A stretch of DNA of 64,000 bases from Gonatopus flavifemur (lineage: Eukaryota > Arthropoda > Insecta > Hymenoptera > Dryinidae): NCBI GenBank assembly GCA_018340375.1, contig JAFFJZ010000002.1, positions 45,528,001-45,592,000 on the forward strand, in the 5' to 3' direction. The number at the start of each line of letters is the position of its first letter. Positions within the stretch are counted from its first letter, which is position 1. Below, piece after piece: positions 44,830 through 56,263 of the stretch. The notes beneath the pieces are model-generated. The model was not told the origin of the DNA. It did not search any database and worked only from the letters and a program-made list of their open reading frames with translations. The position numbers and the translations under genes are program-made.

Positions 44830-46680
44830 ACTCAAATAGGAACAGTCTAGGAATTCGTAAGGTTTACAAAAAACTAGCGCTCGACTAGCCAAAAACTAGA
44901 CGCTTGTGAGTGCCTGGTAAGTTTCTGGTGAGGGACTTATGAGTCTCCATTTTTTGGCTGGTCAAGTATTGCAAAACTCGTAAGTCTACAGAAAGAAATA
45001 TTATCTTATAAACTACGATGTGCAAATTCGAACTCGAAAAAGCAGGGATTATCAGATATTTAAAACGTCTATTGCTGGTATAACCTTCTTTTATAGAAAC
45101 TGACATCGTAATGTTTGATGTGATTTAGTCAAAGAACAGCACACTTCACGATGTTACATTTTGAATGAACTAATTCCGCTGACACCCAAGTAACACCAAT
45201 ACGCGTAAAATATTCTGCGAATGTTCCTAGAATATTCCAACGCCCTGCGAATATTCTGAGAATGTTTGACTAACAGTTTTGTGCTACTAGTCCTGGTAGG
45301 AATACCCTAGGCACAACTAGACGATTGCAAATGCTTCGTAGGGTTTTGGTGAAGTACTCGCAAATGTCTAGTTTCTGCCTAGTCGGGCGTTACAAAACTC
45401 GTCAATGACTTGAGCATTTCTACTAGGAAGGGTATAGTTCTTCACTCCGATTCTCACATCGTGATATATGAGATAATATTGTTCTCGTATCCATATAGCA
45501 CTCCAAGTGAGGCAGTTGAACTCAAGCCTGGTATTGCGGAGATCAAGAGCCCAAGGGGATTGGTTCAATCGCTGGGTGAGTGGTTAAAAGTTGAATGCTG
45601 TTCCCTTCCAGATAACATCGGAAGTCTTCTGGACGTTTCAGCAACATAACCCAAGTTCTGCGCGTCTTGGTCTTCGGGGAGTAGATTTTGATATGTTTAG
45701 AGAACCTTCATTCCCAGTGCACTCGAATACGCTCCCGGCACGTTTTTCCATCTGACACGGAACGGTCTTATCATGTTCTCCAAACATACTTTCATGGAAA
45801 CTAACCTTCACAAATATATGTGTAGCATTGCAGAACGTCATTGACACCTTTATTGAACACGTTCCCAAAATGTTGCGTAGTGAAGATGGATAGAACATTA
45901 CGGAACATTTGTATGTCCCTGAGACATACATGCGACGTTCTTCCCTAGGAAAAATATCACAAGTTCTTCCTCATGACTCATGAGTTATTCACACGGAAAA
46001 ACTTATTAAAATAAAACTAGTGAGCGACTAATGAATCACTTGTAAATCTTATCTGACTAGTGATGTTTGAATAAAACTTGTGAATTTCTTGCAAGGTTAA
46101 TCCAAACATTACTAAGATTGGATTTATATATCATTAACTAAAATCATTAATAAGCAGTTTTATTTATCAGATCAATATTATTCATTAGATTCGCCACATA
46201 TTTATTAGACTCATATTTGGATTAATTCATTTTTCTGGATGTCTGGTAAAAAAATGTTCCATGCATGCACACTAGAAAAATAATTAATCAAATTGAAAAC
46301 ATGTCTCTTTATACTGAAAATATAATCCTCTCCAGACAGTGTTCTTTTGACGCAAGAAACCAAAATTCTCGAATGAAAAAATTCTCTGAGTTGAAGCAAA
46401 TTTGTTCAAACTAAGAACATATCTGAATGAATTATAAATTCAATAATAAGTTTTTATTTTTATCCTAATTATTCTCACAAGTGCCATGTTAGTTTATAAT
46501 AAGTTCCTCGTTAGATAATGATGACTGTTTCACTAGTTTTGATCAATGGAATCTAGTTAGTTGGAGTGTTACATTCTAGTGAGTGCCTTGTTAGTTTTCC
46601 TCACTAGTGCCTCATGAGTAGAAGAGATAAACTCGTAAGTGCCTCATTATTCACTAGCGAAAATTTATACAAGGGTTGAA
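44830..46680. repeat. Degraded repeats with 'ctagtgagg' and 'tcgtaag' motifs
   Basis: Two inverted segments share 'actagac..ttg' and 'aaaactcgt' (44850-44990 and 45290-45410). A further pair, 'aaaactagtgagcgactaatgaatcactt' (shown in part) at 46012 and its diverged complement near 46640-46665, suggests a second TIR unit. Similar motifs occur at 31240-31370. No coding potential is evident and the exact elements are unresolved. Confidence 0.4.
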
Positions 46681-46944
46681 AGGTCCTGGGATTTCATTTG
46701 AACGCTCTCTGTGTGATCAAGTACGTTTTGTGAATGTTGAGAAAACCTCCCGATGCTATCCGGGCTGACAGCGATGTCGCACTGTTTGAAAAATCTACCT
46801 GAAACTTCATAAGAATATGATGAAGTATTTTACATAATCATTTTAATAAATTTCATAATAAAATATTGAGTCCAATAATATAATTCTTAATGTTAAGAAT
46901 TTTTTTTCTCAATCTTGATAAGTTTGTTGTTAATTGTAATAATA

Positions 46945-48230
46945 TTAGGTGTACAAATAAGTTTCCGCAGTTTTTTATAAAAAATTAGGAATTTATTGTA
47001 AAGGAAAAGTACATTACGTTTTATTCAAAGTATTTTCCAACATTTGCCACTACTTTTCTCCATCTTTCTGGCAACATTCGGATACCCCGTCGAAAAAACT
47101 CTTCATCTTTTGACGCTATCCACAAATCTACCCAATTTTTGGTGTCTTCATATGATGTGAAGCGCTGCTCAGACAGACCATGTACCATCGACCGGAACAG
47201 GTGATAATCAGAAGGGGCTAAGTCTGGTGAATACGGCGGGTGGGGTAAAACTTGCCAGTTGAGTGTTTCCAAGTATGTTTTTACCGGCGCCGCAACATGT
47301 GGACGAGCATTATCGTGTAAAAGAATAATTTTGTCGTGTCTGGAGTAGTAATGGGCGCGTTTTTCCTTAAGTGCCCGACTCAATCTCATCAATTGTGTTC
47401 GGTAGAGAGCTCCAGTAATGGTTTCGCTTGGTTTCAGCAATTCATAATACACGACACCAAGCTGATCCCACCAAATACACAGCATGAGTTTTTTTCCATG
47501 AATATTCGGCTTAGCTGTCGATGTTGATGGTTCGCCGGGCTTAACCCATGACTTTCTCTTCTTTGGATTATCGTAGTGAATCCATTTTTCGTCACCAGTG
47601 ACTATACGATGCAAAAAACTCTTTTTTTTATTCCTGGCAAGCAGCATTTCACTCATGCATAATCGGCGTTCAACGTCTCTCGGCTTTAGTTCATATGGAA
47701 CCCAATTTCCTTGTTTTTGAATCATTCCTAACGATTTTAAACGATGTGAAATTGCTTGTTGAGTCACTTGTAGAGTAAGTGCAAGTTCTTTTTGCGTTTG
47801 GGACGAATCTTCCTCCAATAGTACTTCTAATTCCATGTCTTCGTACACTTTCGGCCTTCCACTGCGTTCTTTGTCTTTAACGTCAAACTCACCGTTCTTA
47901 AACTTTTGAAACCATTCCTGACAACTTCTCTCACTTAAAGCAGCTTCACCATATGCTTCTAGAAGCAATCGATGCGCCTCAGCTGCAGATTTTTTCACAT
48001 TAAAGAAGTAAATCAAAAGTTCCCGCAAATGATGCATATTCGGAATAAAACTTGACATTTTTGCACGAAAAAAATTACGTGATGCTGATACGGAATCACT
48101 AGTACTTTAAGGTTATGGTGTTGCCAGATGACTAAACTTGGGATATTACGTTTTACATCTGACAATTTCTCCATAACCTTCTGGTGGGGCCATCTTTTGA
48201 CAAACCGCGGAAACTTATTTGTACACCTAA
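46945..48230 (-). mobile_element. Intact mariner (mauritiana-type)
   Basis: 1286 bp, TIRs TTAGGTGTACAAATAAGTTT with complement at the other end, about 30 bp with one mismatch. TA is at 46943-46944 and 48231-48232. The TIR 'AGGTGTACAA' core is the same as in the Mos1 group. Confidence 0.97.
47021..48058 (-). CDS. Mariner transposase, 345 residues, full length
   Basis: The ATG at 48056-48058 gives MSSFIPNMHHLRELL. The total of 345 residues equals the length usual for Mos1-group transposases. An N-terminal DNA-binding region with two helix-turn-helix motifs spans about residues 1-115. The catalytic Asp are D156 (RIVTGDEKW), D249 (LLHDNARPH) and D284 (SPDLAPSDYHLF), the D,D34D arrangement. The C-terminus is KWRKVVANVGKYFE-like. 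There are no disruptions, so it is potentially active. The pseudogene at 35187 is its nearest relative here. It would bind TTAGGTGTACAA-type ends and cut and paste into TA. Confidence 0.97.
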   Translation of the reverse strand: MSSFIPNMHHLRELLIYFFNVKKSAAEAHRLLLEAYGEAALSERSCQEWFQKFKNGEFDVKDKERSGRPKVYEDMELEVLLEEDSSQTQKELALTLQVTQQAISHRLKSLGMIQKQGNWVPYELKPRDVERRLCMSEMLLARNKKKSFLHRIVTGDEKWIHYDNPKKRKSWVKPGEPSTSTAKPNIHGKKLMLCIWWDQLGVVYYELLKPSETITGALYRTQLMRLSRALKEKRAHYYSRHDKIILLHDNARPHVAAPVKTYLETLNWQVLPHPPYSPDLAPSDYHLFRSMVHGLSEQRFTSYEDTKNWVDLWIASKDEEFFRRGIRMLPERWRKVVANVGKYFE

Positions 48231-48517
48231 TATATTTGTGAAATTTAATGAACAATTGTTACATTTCAGAAAGAAATGTTGAAATTTCATCATCAATATT
48301 AAATTTAAGAACTATTATTGAATTCAATATGAAAATATGGTATTTCGTAAAGAATTTCGTATTAAATTCAAGAATTTTTCTAACAGTGGATCATTGGAGC
48401 TCCTCAGGTGTGAATTGCGGATCAACTGAAGAACTAACCTATTAGATTGATAAAATGGTTGAATCCATCCTCTCCAATGTAACAGTAATTTTTCGTTTTA
48501 TCAAAGACATGCTAATA
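48231..48517. other. Short spacer
   Basis: AT-rich sequence between the mariner and a MITE; nothing recognised. Confidence 0.3.
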
Positions 48518-49012
48518 CACTGACAGAAAAACGACCTAGTTGAAACATTCGTGGCCGCAATAACTTGAAATTTGGTTCGATTCACCAGAAAATGTGATTT
48601 CGATGTCCAGAAAAAGTGGTTGAAGCCAAAATTAACTACACCCAAAAAATCATATTCTAAAAATTAGAATCTACTCTATAATATGAGCCTAGTACATTTT
48701 CCTCTTAATATCAGTGGTAATTCTTCTAACGTTCAGAGGACCTCCCACATCAATCCTCCGAAACTCAGAGGAATATGTACTAGCCTCATATTTTAGAGGA
48801 ATATTCTAAATTCTAGTATACGATTTTTTCAGTGTACATAAGCTGGTTATTACACCAAGAAAAGAATCTGGTTTTTCTAACCTGAAAAATGTAGTGAATG
48901 TTTGCTTCAACCACTTTTTCTGGACATCAAAATCACATTTCCTGGTGAATCAAACCGGATTTCAAGTTATTGCGGCCACGAATATTCCAACTAGGTCGTT
49001 TTTCTGTCAGTG
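48518..49012. mobile_element. Long-arm MITE (CACTGACAGAAAAACGACC) holding another MITE
   Basis: Arms of about 115 bp are complementary: CACTGACAGAAAAACGACC with 'gtggccgcaataacttgaaa' and 'gtccagaaaaagtggttgaa' on the left, and the reverse on the right. TA flanks (48516-48517, 49013-49014). The 196-bp MITE at 48639 sits in its loop at TA. Confidence 0.85.
48639..48834. mobile_element. CACCCAAAAAATC MITE, unsplit copy
   Basis: Ends CACCCAAAAAATCATATTCT and the complement CACTGAAAAAATCGTATACT; TA at 48637-48638 and 48835-48836. Full-length relative of the split copy at 17118-17518. Confidence 0.85.
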
Positions 49013-49014
49013 TA

Positions 49015-50867
49015 AGACGTATCTATATCCTCTTTTCCAAGAGAACAGAGTGATTTGAGTTTTCAGAGCAGGCATTTCTTGTTAAATATAAACCGAAAAA
49101 CTTGTTATCGCTATTCCACTTAGGACAGCGCACGTACGTGCAGCTAATACTCCAGGAACCGTGGAATATGTTACCTAGCGCCTGGGCGTATCGGCAACAG
49201 TCCCAACCACCGTGTCTTCGATATAACCATATATCAGGGATATTTCCAACCTGCAACAAATTTTTGGTCTTCATCTCAAAAAAAAAAATCTAATCAGTCC
49301 TATTTCCGTTGTAAGAGTTCATTTGGTATCTTCCACCCTTCTATTCCCGTGCAGCAGTTTAATTATCCCTCGCCGGACTATACATCGTAGACCTGAAGTT
49401 GATTTGATGTTATATCATCATCCAAGTTGAGCTCCAAGTTCCACGTGTAATTAGTAAATGAATTCATTACAATTTGAATTCAAAAGAATTTCTTTTTACT
49501 AAATTTCATAGGATGAAAACTATCTCATCGACGATAAGAATTTTAATGTCCTTACAAAATCGCCGTTGAAAACTCAATCTGCATTGATGTGTTTGATAAT
49601 TATTATTGATATACCAAATGAAAGCACCGGCATCAGATATTCACGTTCCGTGACGAAATTCTCAACGTTCGCAAGATGCTTGATACCGGTTAATCATCAT
49701 ATCGCATCAAATATTTCTTATGGATCTTGAATTTATTCCAGCGATAAAAGAATCTGACTTGTACCTAACGTTATCGCACGCTCGGAATAAAAATATTAAA
49801 TTTCGAAAGATTCGTGAAAGGTTTCAATAATTTATATGTATACTCAGCTGAAAATTGTTCGTGCGTTACGCGTTTTTCTGCTTTCACGAAGTTGAATCAA
49901 ACATTGCGAAGTGAGCTCGATACAAACCAAATCTTCGATCCTTCTCTTTCGACTCTTACAACGAGTGATTACGCGATGGCAATTCCGTATTCCCTAGTTA
50001 AAGGAGCAAATTGTGAATAAATGAACTGTGAAAAAGGTACATTTTCATTGTTTCCATCTCATCGAGCAAATAACGCTGAGTGATCGATTACATATCCTTT
50101 TCCCCTACGGCCTATGGGTTGTTTTATATATGAATTAAACATTGACCATACACGGGCGTACTTTTTCTCCCCAGAGCACGTTGTTTGATCGATCATTTAC
50201 TTGCAGACTTGCAGACTTTTGAATGTTCGGTACCGCTCTTTGCTGTACGTTATATAACTGTTCCTCCGAAAACAGGTCATGTTGGACTTTCTAGGTAGGA
50301 GAATCAAATTCATTGGAATGAAAATCCATTTCGTAAAGCATCTCGATCCAATTCTTATCCAGATGATTCGAGGGTATCTTTTTTTCCACCTCGGAAGATT
50401 GTTTTTGTATACCGGAGAGAGAAGGAAGACGAAGATCGATCTTCGTTTCTTCGAAATGCATTCATTTCCTCTGTCAGTCTCATTAGTTCTTCAACAAACA
50501 GCTTTCTATTTTACTATCCTCTCTTTTTTCCCCTTTTCGCTATATCTCTCGAACCCTATCTCTATCAAAACGAATATATTTTATTCCAGAAGAGGTATCG
50601 TTATTCTCCACGATTTTTCCTCCTTTTCTGAAAAGTGTTGTTAGTTGATCAAATTTAGTTTATTTATCAGGAAAGAAGAGTTCTTCCATATTCAATTCCA
50701 GAATTTAATTTCAGAAGATAACGCAGATCATAGGAGAAACAATGACAAAACATCCGGATTCAAATTGAATACCAAGTGTAAATAGTTTGAGTTCTGCCAT
50801 GAATAATTAATTATTTAATTTCTATCTGTAAGGTCGCTTGAAGGGAACTCTCAAAGCCCCATTATAA
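49015..50867. other. No supported feature
   Basis: Transposon-poor. The frame at 50279-50644 (121 codons) has hydrophobic runs but no motif and no splice evidence. Confidence 0.35.
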
Positions 50868-51068
50868 TACCGAAAAAGAGCAAGTTTCGTTAAGACGATA
50901 CATCGAGGAGATGTCGACTGGAATGAAGATTGTGATGCCGGTGATTGTGGTGGTACATTGGAGTCACCTCGTTATCGAGCTCGTAAAATTTTCAGGATGA
51001 ACGGTGCTAGAAGCGAAAAGAAACCAACCGAGAAGTACGTACCACCACCGTCGGCAGTCACTCGTTAA
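50868..51068 (+). CDS. Possible terminal exon, Cys/Asp-rich start
   Basis: An open frame of 66 codons follows a TAA at 50865-50867 and ends at TAA 51066-51068. It contains GDVDWNEDCDAGDCGG, then a basic run (RYRARKIFRMNGARSEKK) and YVPPPSAVTR. The composition looks more protein-like than its AT-rich surroundings. The first Met is internal (RMNG), so an upstream splice would be needed; no strong acceptor was identified. Unknown function. Confidence 0.25.
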   Translation, partial: YRKRASFVKTIHRGDVDWNEDCDAGDCGGTLESPRYRARKIFRMNGARSEKKPTEKYVPPPSAVTR

Positions 51069-53506
51069 CGTGCCCTCCTTTTCTTCTGAAATTTTTAGGA
51101 TTGTGACTATCGTCAGGGATTCGACTTTTCCAGTCAGTGGTACGTGTTTTTTTCCTTTCTTCTTTTTTTTTGGAACAAACGTTCTTTTATTTTCATTCTA
51201 CATTTTTTTCTTTCTCGTGTACTTTTATAACTACAACTCGAAAGTATGTTTTCAAACAAGCTTTTCAAGATACAACAAATCTTAGATTATGATTCGAGTT
51301 TACAATATGTACATGCCTCAAGATCGGAATATTTCTGCTGGCATGAACAAAGTTCTTACAAAGTGAAAATATAAATCCTAACTATCTCTCCATAAGTCAG
51401 CACCGGAGGAAACTTCAAAACTACGAACGATGTAAGCACTGTACAAGAATCAAACGAATTGTATAAGAGGTTATACCGTGCTTATATTCCAGCACGGTAA
51501 GCGTTTCTCTTTGAATCACGTATTGTAGAACATTTCCAGAGAAAGAAATCGAACCTCCCTCTTCGACGAACGTGAACAATCGAATTATACCTTCTATATC
51601 CAGAAAAATTATCAATTCAATATTGTTTTGATCTTTATTTCAGAATATCGTGATTTTTCATATGGGATCACACTCAAACTATATAGTCCGAGGTGAATAT
51701 TTTCCTTGACGTTTCCCATTTGACAAAAATCCCATTCGTTTTGAGGTGTAAAAGCTTTCGTATCAAAGGGGTGGTATCTCGATTTAAATGCAAGCAGAAG
51801 GAAATCCTCGTACAATGGAGTCGAGTTACTTCGTTATGGATTTACTTGAAGATTTTATCCTTCTTTCTCAGAAATGCTTATGAACGTTGGAAAATAATTG
51901 GAAGAGGTAGTACGGCTTTTCCGTGCGAATAATACTGTCCGGGAAGATCATCTGGATTGGCTTGAACACGGCTCGAATGGTCTCATTGTTCGCTCCCTGA
52001 GATAGATGAGAGAATTACGTTCTGAAAGTGAAAACGGTGTATCGTTTCCAAATATAACAATACAATTGACATTCAATCGTCAATTACGAGGATGACTTTA
52101 ATTTTCTCAGCTATGATGATCAACTCTGTGTTGTTCCACTTCGCTGAACACCATTCATGATAAATAATACTAAAATTGATCGAAAGTGAGGTGATATTTT
52201 GTTGCAGTTATTCGACAGTATATTCCCACGTGTACTACACGAACTACATTACCGCTGCAAATGGTTCCCTCAGATCTAATTTTCTTCTCTGTGGTTTATG
52301 TTGATAATTCATTGATTCCAAAAATAAACTCTTCCTTCGAAGTAGCGATATAAACCAAGAAGTATATAGAAACTGCATATAATGTAATCCACGTATTCAA
52401 TTCAATTTCAAAAATGAGAATCAAAAACTCTTTTATCTCTGATAATCCTTTCTTTCCAGAAACAGTAGATATTCCACCGCAAAATCTTGGATACCTGATC
52501 TTCGAAAGAAAAATGCTTCACAGAAGAAGTATAGTCGTGCATCCCTTAGGCGAAAGGAATACACGAATACCCACTCGAGGATGTCTGTTTCGTAAAATTC
52601 CTTCCATCCCCTCATTGTCCGGAAGGAAATATTTAGGGGAGATAATTTTTGAAATTCTCAAGAACTGATATCCAAGACAAAGCACTCGTTTCAAAGTTTC
52701 TATATGATATATGAGATTTTCCCAAGACCATAGATACGCTGAAGTTCAGCATGGCTGAGAATATTTTCTATCATTCAATATTTATGAAATAGGTTATTAG
52801 ATTCAATGAATGAAGTTTTCCCCCGAGGCTTAGCTTTTTCAACCACATGTATTAAACCTGCGAGAAGGGGATCGACGATTTATTCTCAACTGGAGCGGAT
52901 CCAATGTAGGGAAAGTGTTGTGTAGTTCAGAACACATGTTACATTTGAATTTCTCTCTTGAAGGGTGTTCTACCAAACTGGATGAAAATTTGCTAACATT
53001 GTGTTCAGATCTCTACTTCAGACAAATATTTATTCCACTCGAGTTGGGGTATCTCGATACGATAACGTTCTTGATCAAACATACGAGTAATTCATTTCGA
53101 TGCACAAAATCCTTGTTTATTATTCAAACAATTTATAACAAGTTGAGAGGAAATGGAAGGATTCCTTCTCTCTAGTTCGTTCACACGTTCGACTACTACT
53201 CATCAAAGATTCCGGGAGTTTTTTCTAATTTAAATTGATGGATGTTCATTTACAAATATTGGTTAGCAACTGTTGAGGTCGAACCGACGAATCGCAAAAC
53301 AGAGACTGATCAGTTAGATCTGAATTATTCTGGTGAACGTCTCGCAAGTTTTACTTCATTACTTACTGGTTCAGACAAACTAATAAATTACTACACAGAA
53401 CAGAAAATAGGTAGCACAGGGATAGATATAATTTACAGTGGGGTCCTTCATAGTTGCGGTGTCGAATAAAACAATGTTCAGGAGATGATTGCAATTTGTA
53501 TATCTA
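51069..53506. other. No supported feature
   Basis: Unique AT-rich sequence with chance-length frames only. Confidence 0.35.
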
Positions 53507-53684
53507 CACTGTAAAAAATTTCTATGGGAAACTTCGCATGGAAGTTTGGATGGAAGTAATCAACACATACGTGCGTTAAGAATTTTCCATATTTTACCGG
53601 AAATTTACTGGATTGATTTCCTGTTCTATGATCGAAATTTTCTGGTTCCTGCGTATAAGAAAATTCCGATTATTTCTCACAGTG
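53507..53684. mobile_element. CACTGTAAAAAATTTC MITE, 178 bp
   Basis: Starts CACTGTAAAAAATTTC and ends ATTTCTCACAGTG, with TA on both flanks (53505-53506, 53685-53686). Same family as 43723-43912. Confidence 0.75.
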
Positions 53685-54022
53685 TAGGAAATTGATTTTC
53701 GTCTCGTCTTCACCGGATACGTTAATATAATATCAATTTTGTTTAAAACTGATTTTGAAGGATCGACGTGGGTCATTTGTTTATTTTGGTTATTATTATA
53801 GATTTTATTCTAAACAATTGAAAATCAGCTTCGAATTTTGTGCTTGTATTACTCTGAATTTCAACGCACCCTGAAAGAGTCAAATTCCAATGCGAAGTTT
53901 GAATTGTAGCAAACCTAAACAATTTTGGTTCAATTGGATTCGAGATTCGAACCGTTTCAATATCCCCAACACGAATAATATAGAATAGATCCGAATATTA
54001 ACACAATGTCGAGTAGTGTCTG

Positions 54023-55430
54023 CACTGTAAAATAAAACTGGAAATTTACTGTGCACCTGGACTGGAATATGGATATTCCAGTAGTCAAAATTTACCAAGC
54101 ATAACTGAAAATTCAGTCCTTGTACTGGAATTTTCAAGTTTGAGATTGTGTACTAAAATTTCACCATGATTTCGCAAAAATTTTACTGGCTCGTACTACA
54201 ATTTTACAGTCCTTGTGCACCAGAAGAAAGTATCCCCTCATTAAGGACTTGGAAAAAATTTCGAATTCAAAACAAAAACCTAATCGTTGGTATATTGGAA
54301 TTATATGAAACTGAAACTAGCAGCCGTACACTGTAAAGAAATTTCACCGGAAAATTCCAGTACATGTACTGGAAGTCATTAACCTGTACATGTACCGGAA
54401 AATTTCAGCACATTTGTACTGCAAAAATTCAGTGCAAACGTTATGGAATTTCCGCATCAAAACTGGAAATTTTCTGAGCCTCGGTACTGGAATTTTTCAG
54501 TACACGAGCTGGACTTTTCCAGGACATGTACTGGAAAATTAATGCTGAAAATATCCATGAAAATTGAAAAAAAATTGCTCACGCAAAGTGATTTTGCAGG
54601 GTCCTTGTGTTCCAAGATGATTGAGAAACTTTTGATCGTTCATTTGGATGGACAGAAACTCATGTCTACCTAACAGGATTTGAACCCACACTTTTCTACC
54701 TGCCTACCAACTGAAACCTAAGACCTAACCGATGAGCTATAGCGCGACATGTTGGAAGGCCAGCTTGGGTTACTACATATGCTTCATATCTAGAACACAA
54801 GAGGATAAGTCTTGGAAAAACCTCATATATCAATTTCATTGGCTACAATTACAATTATTATTCAAAATCTCAATCAGGAAATTTTTAATATAAAGACTTG
54901 AAATTTTTCCTGCCAGAAATGACGAAGTCCAATAGAAGTGGAAAATTTCAGTGCAACAGTGATTAAATTCCGTTGCATAGCAACTGGAAAATTCCATCAC
55001 ACGACCTGAAAATTGCAGTTCAAAACCTGTATAATTCAATTGCATAGTAACTGGAAAATTCCATCACAAAACCTGAGAATTGCAGTTAAAAACCTGTATA
55101 ATTCCAGTATACCAACGATTAGGTTTTTTTTTCTAAATTCCAAATTTTTTCTCAAGTCCTTTTTGAGGGAATATTTTTTTTTGGTGCACAAGAACTATAA
55201 ACTTGTAGTACGAGCCGGTAAAATTTTCGCGAAATCATGGCAAAATTTCAGTACATCATCTCAAACTTGAAAATGCCAGTACAATGACTGAATTTTCAGT
55301 TATGCTTGGTAAATTTTCAGTAACGTAACAACAAAATCTCTGTACATGTACTGGAATATCCATATTCCAGTACTAGCACTGGAAATTTCCAGTCCAGTTG
55401 CACAGTAAATTTCCAGTTTTTTTTACAGTG
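54023..55430. mobile_element. Palindrome X: long-arm CACTGTAAA element
   Basis: The left arm (54023 to about 54317, CACTGTAAAATAAAACTGG ... cctaatcgttggtat) and the right arm (about 55105-55430, ending TTTTACAGTG) are complementary over roughly 280-300 bp. They contain shared words 'ccaagcataactgaaaattc', 'gtactggaat' and 'gaatttcga'-type text. Flanks are TG left and TA right. The space between the arms is filled by the left arm of palindrome Y, so the two palindromes interleave. Confidence 0.75.
54668..54760 (-). other. tRNA-like sequence in left arm of Y
   Basis: On the minus strand: A box TAGCTCATCGG, B box GGTTCAAATCC, tRNA-like spacing with a long variable part. It mirrors the copy at 55905-55985. 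No paired acceptor stem. Confidence 0.5.
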
Positions 55431-55904
55431 TAAAGCTAGCAACCGATTGTTGTAACTTTTGATTAAACGTTGTTGAAGCTTTGTTTGTACCATGAATCGA
55501 TTGAGCAGCAGCCTACCAAATATTTCAGATCCTTGAATCCTTAATAAAAATTTAATGTGAAAAGCTATAACTATCGACTGCTAGCTTTACGGCTGCCATT
55601 TTCAGCTTCATTGAAATTATACAGGTTTTGAACTGCAATTTTCAGGTTGTGTGATAGAATCTCCCAATTACTATGCAACGAAATTCAATTGCTGTTGCAC
55701 TGAGATTTTCCACTTTTATTGGACTTCGTCATTTCTGGCAGGAAAAATTCCAAGTCTTTATATCAAAAATTTCCTGATTGAGATTTCGAATAATAATTGT
55801 AATTGTCGGAAATGAAATTGATGTATGAGGTTGTTCGAAGACTTATTCCTTTGTGTATTCTAAATATGAAGCATATGTAGTAACCCAAGCTAGCCTTCCA
55901 GCAT

Positions 55905-55985
55905 GTTACGCCATAGCTCATCGGTTAGATTTTAGGTTTCAGGTGGTAAGCAGGTAGAAAAGTGTAGGTTCGAATCCCGTGAGGT
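55905..55985 (+). other. tRNA-like sequence in right arm of Y
   Basis: A box TAGCTCATCGG at 55914-55924 and a perfect B box GGTTCGAATCC at 55968-55978. The better preserved of the two mirrored copies. Potentially recognised by RNA polymerase III, but the cloverleaf is not canonical. Confidence 0.5.
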
Positions 55986-56263
55986 AGATAAGACTTTCTG
56001 TCCATCCACATGAATGATCAAGTTTCTCAATCATCTTGAAACACAAGGATCGTGCGAAATCACTTTGTGTGAGCAATTTTTTTTTTAATTTTCATGAATA
56101 TTTCCAACATTAATTTTCCAATATATGTCTTGGAGGAGTCCAGTTCCATAACATTTGTACTGAATTTCTGCTGTAAAAATGTGCCAAAATTTTCCGGTAC
56201 ATGTACAGGTTAATTGCTTACAGCACATGTACTGGAATTTTCCGGTGAAATTCTTTTACAGTG

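Larger units (their letters stand above)
54329..56263. mobile_element. Palindrome Y: CACTGTAAAGAAATTTCACC element with ~700-bp arms
   Basis: The left end CACTGTAAAGAAATTTCACC pairs with the right end GGTGAAATTCTTTTACAGTG. The arms extend to about 55100 and from about 55595. They share 'ggaaaattccagtacatgta', 'ttgatcgttcatttggatgg'-type and 'taataattgtaatt' sequences. TA precedes the left end (54327-54328), but the right flank is GG. Both arms carry a tRNA-like sequence. The arms have diverged by point changes. Non-coding. Confidence 0.8.

Noticed and set aside
50279..50644. 121-codon open frame with hydrophobic runs
   Set aside because: AT-rich sequence produces F/L/I-rich frames by chance; no start context or homology.
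55905..55985. Functional tRNA gene
   Set aside because: Boxes are good but the acceptor and anticodon stems do not form a canonical cloverleaf.
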